From assembly GCA_029747585.1 (NCBI GenBank), contig JAPEVF010001161.1, positions 1 to 13,174 on the forward strand: 13,174 nt of DNA. Reading direction: 5' to 3'. Under the pieces are notes generated by a model that worked only from the letters and a program-made list of their open reading frames with translations, searched no databases and was not told the origin of the DNA. Every line of letters starts with the position of its first letter. Within the stretch, counting starts at the first letter, position 1. Origin of the DNA: Pleurotus djamor. Taxonomy: Eukaryota; Basidiomycota; Agaricomycetes; Agaricales; Pleurotaceae. The translations under genes and the position numbers were made by a program. Positions 5,919-13,174 of this stretch are shown in pieces.

Positions 5919-8900
5919 TTATCCCATCACACTGGCTAGGAGAGCCATGCGAACCTGAAATAAAAGACAAGGTTGGTCACAGAACGATGGCCGCAGGGGA
6001 CAAGGACTCACATAAAGACCGTATCGCATTTGGCGGAAGTACACGGCACGTCGAGAGTCGAAGTCAACCTCGGGGTCAATTTCTGGGCAAAGATGAATCA
6101 GCCGTGACATCTTCTAATGAATAGATAACTCACCANTTACTCGCGGTAAAGGGTGCATAACAATCATGTCTTCCTTTGCCCTGGATAAGACAGCATGATC
6201 CACTCGGTAGGCGTCCTTCACTTGCTGCCATTCACGTTCATTATCAAAGCGCTCTTTCTGAACCCTTGTGACGTAAAGGACATCAGTGTCTGACAAGACC
6301 TCGTCTAAGGAGTCGCATTGATATACGGCCACCCCTGCCTTACGCGCGGCTGCCACGACATTGGGAGGCATGGAAAGAGACGCCGGCGAGACAAAGTTGA
6401 GGCGAACGGAGTACAGGCAAAGCAGGGTAACCAGACTGTGCACTGTACGCCCGTTCTTCAAATCTCCGAGTAGGGTGATAGTTTGTCCATTCACGGTTCC
6501 AAGCTCGGATCGGATAGTATAGACATCGAGGAGGGCCTGTGCGTGAGGTAAGATGTTTTGAGAACTGATCAATAGATGGTGGAATCACATCATACCTGAG
6601 TCGGGTGCTCACCAATGCCGTCTCCAGCATTGATGATGGGAACTGGCGAAAATTTGGCAGCTAGTTGGGCGCTGCCGACATCAGGATGGCGAAGAACAAT
6701 CGCGTCACCATAGCATCCCAGCGTTCTCACTGTGTCTGGCAGAGTTTCCCCTTTCTGAACAGAGGAAAGTTCGGCATTAATTTGAACAACAGAACCACCA
6801 CATCTCTTCATGGCCGCATCAAAAGAGGAGCTGGTCCGCGTGGAAGGTTCGTAGAAGACCGTGCAGAGAACTTTCCCCTTCAAGATATCCAGCGTGCCAT
6901 TTCGCTCGACTTGGAGTCGCATCTCGTGAGCCAGGGAGAAGAGATCATGGATGTCCCGATGAGAGAACTGTCTGACGGAAAGGATGTGACGGCGATGGAA
7001 GGCCGGGTGAGGTTGATGGGGCTGATGGATTGAGGGCGCAAGGGGTCCATGAAGTCCAACGCCTAGTGCCTGACCTGTCGATAAGGTAGGCAAGGAAGTG
7101 GGCTGAGAAAGGGTCTCCTCCTTGAGGGGCGCTAACGCGGAAGATGTTGGACCAGCGGTCGCATGAGTGACAGAGGAGCTTGAGATATCTCGGCCCTGAG
7201 GAGATGGCAATACATGTCCATCAAGGAAGACCGTCTGGCCGTGAACGACGACACGATGGATTGCCCCAGTCACCGAGACTTGTTCCAGTGGAGACCAGTA
7301 TGTTGGCCGCTTGCCGAACACAGCTTTTCGTCCCAACTCAACTTCAACATGAGTGTTGGTTTGGTCTGGAAGTCCGAAGATGTGAACAGGATTGTCATGA
7401 AGTCGTAATTTGATGTCTTCCAAGGTGAGGCGCTTGGTAGTGACGGCCGTGAGAAGCAGAGGGAGAGCCTCTTCAATGCCGGTCCAAGGCGAGCTCGTTT
7501 TGCCTAGATGGCTCGCAAGCTTGAACGGGGTAGCACCGACGCTGAAGGCATCAACAACGTCCAGCTTCTTCCAAAGCGCGTTCTGATCAGCCAGTGTCGG
7601 AAGTCGCAAACATCCAGGGTATTGTTCCCTGGTAAAGAACAAAGAGTATACGGAGACATCGCATGTGACCTTGAGTTGCCTTGCTTTACTGAGGGAAATC
7701 AAGACTAGGTCTTCTTTGGCACAGACGTCTGTGATGTGGATGCTTCGATTATGAAGACTTGCGAGAAGCAAGACAGACGCCAGATCGGAGCCTTTGGCAT
7801 CGGATACGATGGGCTTATCGATGGGCCAAGAGGAGAAATGGGATGCCGCAACAGAAAGAGGAGTGGTCTGCGGGCTTAGGCCAAATGGAATGAACAGGAA
7901 CTTAGCCTCTGCCTGTAGTTCATCATCCAACGACTGTGTGTTTCCGGACGTGGCGACGAAGCCCAAAGCGTAGTTACAGTGAACTGGGCGGTCGCGCACA
8001 GCGTCCCGAGCTTGATTGAGGGTTTCACGATCAAAGATAGAGTCTTTCTCGCCTGTAGGTAAGATAATCGCCGTGGTGAACCCAGCACTAATAGAGGCTT
8101 TCGTGGATATGGTAAGATCGTCGGCACCTTGGGTCGTCAGAGCAGGCACAAAGGCGGCGATGTTGATTAAACCAGGGAATGTATGTGTTGTGTGCGATGA
8201 CTTGGCGTCTACGGTAGAGACATCGAGTGGAAGCCTGCGGATAAGCGCCTCAGCAAGCATTTTGGCATTCTTGACGTTTGTGATCAGTGGCACTGCAAAG
8301 TCGACAGCCATGCGACGCGTGTGGTAACCTTTGCTGGCATAGCTCGCGGGACGACGATAGTTGTTCTTGGAAGGAAGGTTGATATACATATCGATCAAGT
8401 TGTTCGCCAAGTGCTGGGTAAGAGAGTACACCGTCTTCTGCTTGTCACGACTTTCTTCACCGAGTGTTTCGAGGTACTGGAATAACTTCAATATCTGTTC
8501 AAATCAAGATAACACACTTGACTAACCTTGCAGGAAACATTATGTTCCGTCAAAAAGTCCGCAGTCCCAGAAGTCGCAAAGATGTTGTAGCCCGCTGCGC
8601 TGAGCTTCTGGATCGAAGGGAGCAACTCCAGCTTCTCTCGGTAGCTTCCAATGGAAAACAAGATGTTTTTCTTTGGCGGCACTATACCAGTGGAGATCAA
8701 CGCCTTCAAATAAGCCTCATATTTATCATGACCGAAGCAGGCGACTTCTCCCGTGGATGCCATCTCGACTCCGAGAACAGGGTCAGCGCCAGACAGCCGA
8801 CTGAAGCTGAATTGAGGGACCTTCACGCCGACATAGTCAGCTGGTAGACCAAGATCGGGGTATGGTTCGACGGTTAAGTCCATCATAACCTTGGTGGCCA

Positions 8901-11900
8901 TTTCAATAGCGTCGACACCAGTAACTTTCGAGACGAAGGGGAAGGATCTCGCCGCGCGAAGGTTACATTCGATCACCTTAATTTCATTGTTTTTGGCAAT
9001 GAACTGGATGTTGTAAGGACCGGTTACGTTAAGGGCATTCCCTATCTTGGCTGTGGCTTCTTCAATTTGTCGCACCGTCTGCGGATCGAGATCTTGGGGA
9101 GGATGTATCAAAGTAGCATCACCCGAGTGAACACCAGCGTTCTCCACGTGCTCGGAGATGAAGTGCATAATCATTTTACCGCCCTTCGCGACGGCATCCA
9201 TCTCGATTTCTTTGGCTTGCTCGATGTATTTGGTGATGACTACGGGGTGATCTCGAGACACGGCGGTGGCTTGAGTCAGGTAGTTGGATAAATCATCACC
9301 AGTGGAAACGACATTCATGGCCGCGCCAGAGAGAACATACGAAGGCCTTACGAGAACAGGATAGCCGACTTTGTCACAGAACGCGAGTGCCTCGTCGAAG
9401 CTAGTCAATTCTTTCCACTGGGGTTGATCAACGCCGATTTCGTCAAGTAGACGGGAGAATTTGTATCTGTTCTCCGCTGTATCGATCATCTCAGGGGAGG
9501 TTCCATAAATCTTGACATTTTGGCGGTACAACGGGAGGGCGATGTTGTTTGGTGTCTGGCCACCCATAGATAGGATAACACCACGCGAACGTTCTGTGTC
9601 GTAGATATCCAAGATGGTCTCCAGACTGATATTTTCGAAGTACAGGCGATCGGCTTCGTCGTAGTCGGTACTAACGGTTTCAGGGTTATAGTTGACCATG
9701 ACGGTGGGGAAGCCTTGGTCGCGCAATGTACGAATTGCACGAACGGCACACCAGTCGAATTCTACCGACGATCCAATGCGATAGACTCCAGAACCAAGGA
9801 CCATGACACCACGGTCGTTGAAGGACACATCATGCTCGACAGCATTGTAAGTCGTGTAAAGATAGTTTGTGAAAGCAGGGAATTCTGCTGCGACGGTATC
9901 GATTTGCTTCACGAAAGGTGAAATGGCGAATTCTTGACGACGGCGGCGAACGGCCAACTCCGTGGACCCTAAGCAATTGGCGAGGAGACGATCGGAGAAC
10001 CCAAGCTCCTTCGCGTGACGCAAGTCGCGGGATTCAATCGTAGAGACGTTGAGAGTTCTAGAAAATCTATCTGAGATGAGGAGGAGGAGGAGGATACGGG
10101 AGAACTCACGAAAGATTTTGCTCCATTTTGAATATGCGCTCAAGCTTCCTTAAGAACCATTTATCAATGTTGGTCATCTGCCAGATCTTGTCGACAGAAT
10201 ATCCACGGTGAAATGCTGATGATATGGCAAAGATACGCTTGTCAGTAGGGTTGACAAGCTCCTCGTCAATATCTTCAACGTAATCATTCTGAAGGAAGAC
10301 CTGAGCACGAGAGGGAGCTTGTTTAACCGAGTGACACACCTTGGCGAAACCCGTAAATGAATCATCAATGGCACGGATAGCTTTCTGTATCGTCTCTTCG
10401 AAGGTTCGACCGATGCTCATGACTTCACCAACACTCTTCATGCTGCTGCTCAACAACCGGCTGACTCGGCTGAACTTCTTCAAATCCCAGCGAGGGATCT
10501 TGACCACGACGTAGTCCAAACTGGGTTCGAAGCACGCGCTGGTAACCTTCGTGACGGAGTTCTTAATTTCGTTGAGTGGTATTCCAAGACCAAGCTTTGC
10601 TGCGATGAAGGCAAGAGGATATCCAGTTGCCTTGGAAGCCAGGGCTGATGAACGCGAAAGACGAGCATTAACCTAGTGGAAAATTGATGTTAGAGTTGGC
10701 GACGTTCGTTCAACCACCGGAGCCACTTGCCTCGATGATGCAGTACTCCTGAGATGTAGGGTTTAGCGCATACTGGATATTGCATTCTCCGACGACTCCG
10801 AGATGACGGATGACGTTGATGGCGGTCGTTCGCAACATGTTGTAATCCGAGTCAGACAAGGTTTGTGAAGGCGCCACGACGATGGAGTCACCCGTGTGGA
10901 TACCAAGAGGATCGAAATTCTGAGGGAGCAAGTGAACACTGGCTCATATATATCGGGGAAGCTGAAGCGTCGTACCTCCATGTTACAAACTGTGATACAG
11001 TTGTCTCGACAATCGCGGACCACTTCGTATTCGATTTCTTTCCACCCTTTCATACTTCTCTCGACGAGGACCTGTGGACTTGTAGCGAAAGCCTTCGCAC
11101 ACAAAGCCTTCAGCTGTTCTTCGTTCTGAGCAAACCCAGATCCTAGACCTCCAAGTGCGTATGCAGCTCTGACAATAACGGGGTAGCCGATGGAGAGAGC
11201 AGCTGCGACGGCTTCGTCTTGATTAGTTGCAGTGCAACTTTCGGCGCACTTCTCCCCAATCTCTGCCATGGCACTGGCAAAGAGCTGTCTATCTTCTGTC
11301 GTTATGATCGTTTCAATGGGCGTGCCCAAGACCTTGACACCTAACGCTTCGAATTCATCTTTCAACTTGATACCGACATTGAGCGCGGTCTGGCCACCAA
11401 AAGTCACATAGATGCCGTCAGGCTTTTCGAATTGGATGATCTTGCGAACGAACTCGGGTGTTACGGGGAGGAAATAGACCTTGTCGGCGAGGCCCTTCGA
11501 TGTAGCGATGGTAGCGATGTTTGGGTTGACCATGATGGTATAAATGCCTTCCTCCTTCAGAGCTTTGATCGCTTGGGAGCCAGAATAATCGAACTCGCCG
11601 GCTTGACCAATTGATAGACCACCGGAGCCCAGGATTACGACTTTGCTGACATTGGCACGGGGAACGCGCTTGTCGTTATCCGCTTTCTTCCCGCCTGGCA
11701 TAACCAAGGGGGCCAGTGAGTTGGTGGCTACACAGTCCCGAATGTTTTGGATGAAAACATCGAAGAGAAACTCGGTGTCTCTAGGGCCGGGAGTGGATTC
11801 CGGATGGAACTGGACGGAGAAGAAGGGCTTGTCAACGCAGTATACACCCTCATTGCTACCGTCATTCGCATTACGGAAAAGTTCTTTCCAACCTGCGGGT

Positions 11901-13112
11901 AAGGAGCTACGATCAACTTGGAAACCGTGATTTTGACTGGTGATATAGCATCGCCCAGAAAGAGCATCGGTGCAGGGGATGTTATGTCCACGGTTCCCGT
12001 ATTTCATCTTAGACGTGGTCGCACCCGCTGCTAGAGCCATCAATTGGTGTCCTAAGCAAATACCGAAGATAGGCCTGTCTGCTTTCTTCATGGCCTCTGT
12101 AAGACGGGATATCGTCGTCGGTATCATCGTTGGGTCTCCAGGACCATTGGACAGGAAAAGGCCGTCATAAGGTTCCGATTCGTTAACGAAATCGTAGTCC
12201 CATGGTACGACCTTGAGCTCTACTCCACGGTTGATGAAGCAGCGAACCTGATTGTACTTCATTCCCACATCGACGGCCAAGACACGTAAAGGTCGGCCCG
12301 AGGGATGTAGTATGGGCTCGGTCGTGGGTTTGTATAAGCGCGGTTCCTTGATAGAGACAGCAGCCACCAAGTTAACCTGGTTGGGATCATAGAAGGGGAT
12401 ATCCATGTACTCTTCGCGCCAAGTTAAAGCGAAGGAAGGAGACGGTGCACGAGAGGTCGTTGCAGATGGGTTCATGAAAGACCTTGAACGACCATGGGTG
12501 GAGTTGGGCTTCCGTGAGAGGATCTTGCCAAGCATGGAACCCTTTTCTCTGATCTTTTTGGTGAGAGCACGAGTGTCGACGCCGTAGATCGCAGGAACAC
12601 CATGCTCTTTCAACCAAGTTCCTAGGGAAGACTTGGCCAAGAAGTGACTGAAATCGTCTGTGTAAGAGCCAACTACCAGAGCGGCGATGTGAATTCGGTT
12701 CGACTCGAATTCTTTTGGGAGGTGGTCGAATGACTCTGGGCGAGCAGGAACACCATAGTTTCCGATCAATGGGTAAGTCAAGACGAGAATCTGACCCTCG
12801 TAGGATGGGTCCGTCAATGATTCGGTATACCCCACCATACCTGTGTTCTCTCGATTAAATCAGGTAAGATGGGTTCAGCAGAGTGAATATACCGGTCTGA
12901 AAGACACATTCACCGGCAACACTCTTGCCCTCGGCACCAAAGCTGATGCCACTGTAGGCAGTACCATCATTGAACTCCAGTACAGCGTCAGATGGAGGTG
13001 CGTCTGCTTGTAATGGAGCGGTTACTGGGGGTGCAGGGACATTTATGGTGCTTGCTGTGCGTGGAAGTGGTGGTCGTGCGGCGTTCGACAAGTCGGGATT
13101 TGATGAAGCCAT
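5919..13112 (-). CDS. URA2: URA2/CAD-like multifunctional pyrimidine protein: GATase-CPSase II-(inactive DHOase)-ATCase
   Basis: Nine exons: 13112-12893, 12840-10976, 10919-10731, 10672-10110, 10057-8527, 8476-6596, 6536-6134, 6082-6012 and 5954-5919. They total 6759 nt and encode 2252 residues, like yeast Ura2 (2214) and human CAD (2225). It makes carbamoyl phosphate from glutamine, bicarbonate and ATP, then carbamoyl-aspartate, the first two steps of UMP synthesis. The amidotransferase has its Cys nucleophile at 335 (FGICLGHQL) and His419/Glu421 (FHPES). The synthetase repeats carry [17 protein letters not shown] (478-494) with [16 protein letters not shown] (627-642), and [16 protein letters not shown] (about 1034-1049) with [17 protein letters not shown] (1180-1196). 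An MGS-like regulatory domain starts near 1400; in this family it mediates UTP feedback. Residues about 1557-1885 are dihydroorotase-like but lack the metal-binding HxH motif. The transcarbamoylase retains FYEPSTRTS (STRT 2001-2004), HPTQ (2080-2083) and HPLPRV (2211-2216). Intron 3 is GC-AG. Base 6136 (N) lies in the Asn codon after [14 protein letters not shown] is the first in-frame ATG. Confidence 0.97.
10078..10094. repeat. (GAG)5 microsatellite inside URA2 intron 4
   Basis: The plus strand reads five GAG units plus GA. On the coding strand this is a CTC/TCC-rich run that supplies the pyrimidine tract of intron 4 (10109-10058). Length changes here would not alter the protein but could affect splicing. 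Confidence 0.7.
10673..10730 (-). other. GC-AG intron (intron 3 of the URA2-like gene)
   Basis: The donor reads GAG|GCAAGT and the acceptor CCACTAG|GTTAATG, for 58 nt, with a CTCTAAC branch-site candidate. Only this junction gives the expected CPSase sequence EYCIIE followed by [17 protein letters not shown]. Using the GT four bases downstream as donor gives an in-frame TAA just after the junction. The rest of the donor (AG before, AAGT after) matches consensus, as is usual for GC donors. Confidence 0.88.
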
Positions 13113-13174
13113 CTCGCAGAGAGTCACTTGTCCTTGAATTCGTTTTGCGACGTTCCTCCCGCTGAAGATGGTTC
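13113..13174 (-). promoter_or_regulatory. 5' leader fragment of the URA2-like gene
   Basis: Only 62 bases upstream of the ATG are in the window. The frame is open upstream as far as I traced it, but it contains no other ATG; a GTG at 13127 is not a plausible nuclear start. The start context is GAGATGG. Promoter elements lie outside the window. Confidence 0.3.

Noticed and set aside
6665..7033. 122-codon plus-strand open frame
   Set aside because: It is antisense to conserved URA2 exon 6, which encodes the linker and the start of the transcarbamoylase. It has no independent domain or splice evidence.
8464..8847. 127-codon plus-strand open frame
   Set aside because: It is antisense to the synthetase C-terminus and intron 5 of the URA2-like gene. 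It is a composition shadow.

Overview
The window is fungal nuclear DNA, most likely from a mushroom-forming basidiomycete. Its genes are split by many 49-63 nt GT-AG introns. It carries a fused URA2/CAD-type pyrimidine enzyme with a degenerate dihydroorotase domain, and a SLATT-family two-helix membrane gene of the type common in fungi. I see no tRNA, rRNA, transposon, CRISPR array or prokaryotic operon signal. The phylum is inferred from intron style and protein flavour; the species is not determined.

Layout from left to right. (1) 1-320, minus: probable 5' part of a gene that runs off the left edge, with a reading-frame discontinuity. (2) 321-612: divergent promoter region. (3) 613-1784, plus, six exons: Sld5, a subunit of the GINS replication complex. 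(4) 1890-3485, minus, single exon: an unrecognised 531-residue single-pass membrane protein with a long Ser/Pro-rich tail and two PPxY motifs, tail-to-tail with SLD5. (5) 3486-4319: intergenic, with a repeated heptamer. (6) 4320-5575, minus, five coding exons: a fungal SLATT-domain protein of 340 residues with a disordered N-terminus and probably an intron in its 5' leader. (7) 5919-13112, minus, nine exons: a complete 2252-residue URA2/pyrABCN-like protein. In order it holds glutamine amidotransferase, carbamoyl-phosphate synthetase, an inactive dihydroorotase-like domain and aspartate transcarbamoylase.

The genes look like an ordinary eukaryotic neighbourhood rather than a pathway cluster. 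The URA2-like protein supplies the first two steps of de novo UMP synthesis. Sld5 serves replication-fork helicase assembly. The two membrane-protein genes are the less understood parts. The SLATT gene is the closest thing here to a poorly characterised system: its bacterial relatives are predicted membrane effectors of nucleotide-signalling conflict systems, but no nucleotide sensor or other partner gene lies beside it. Two ambiguous bases (5400 and 6136) fall inside coding exons.

Exon boundaries were placed by hand from splice motifs, reading frame and recalled family conservation. No alignment or transcript data were available.
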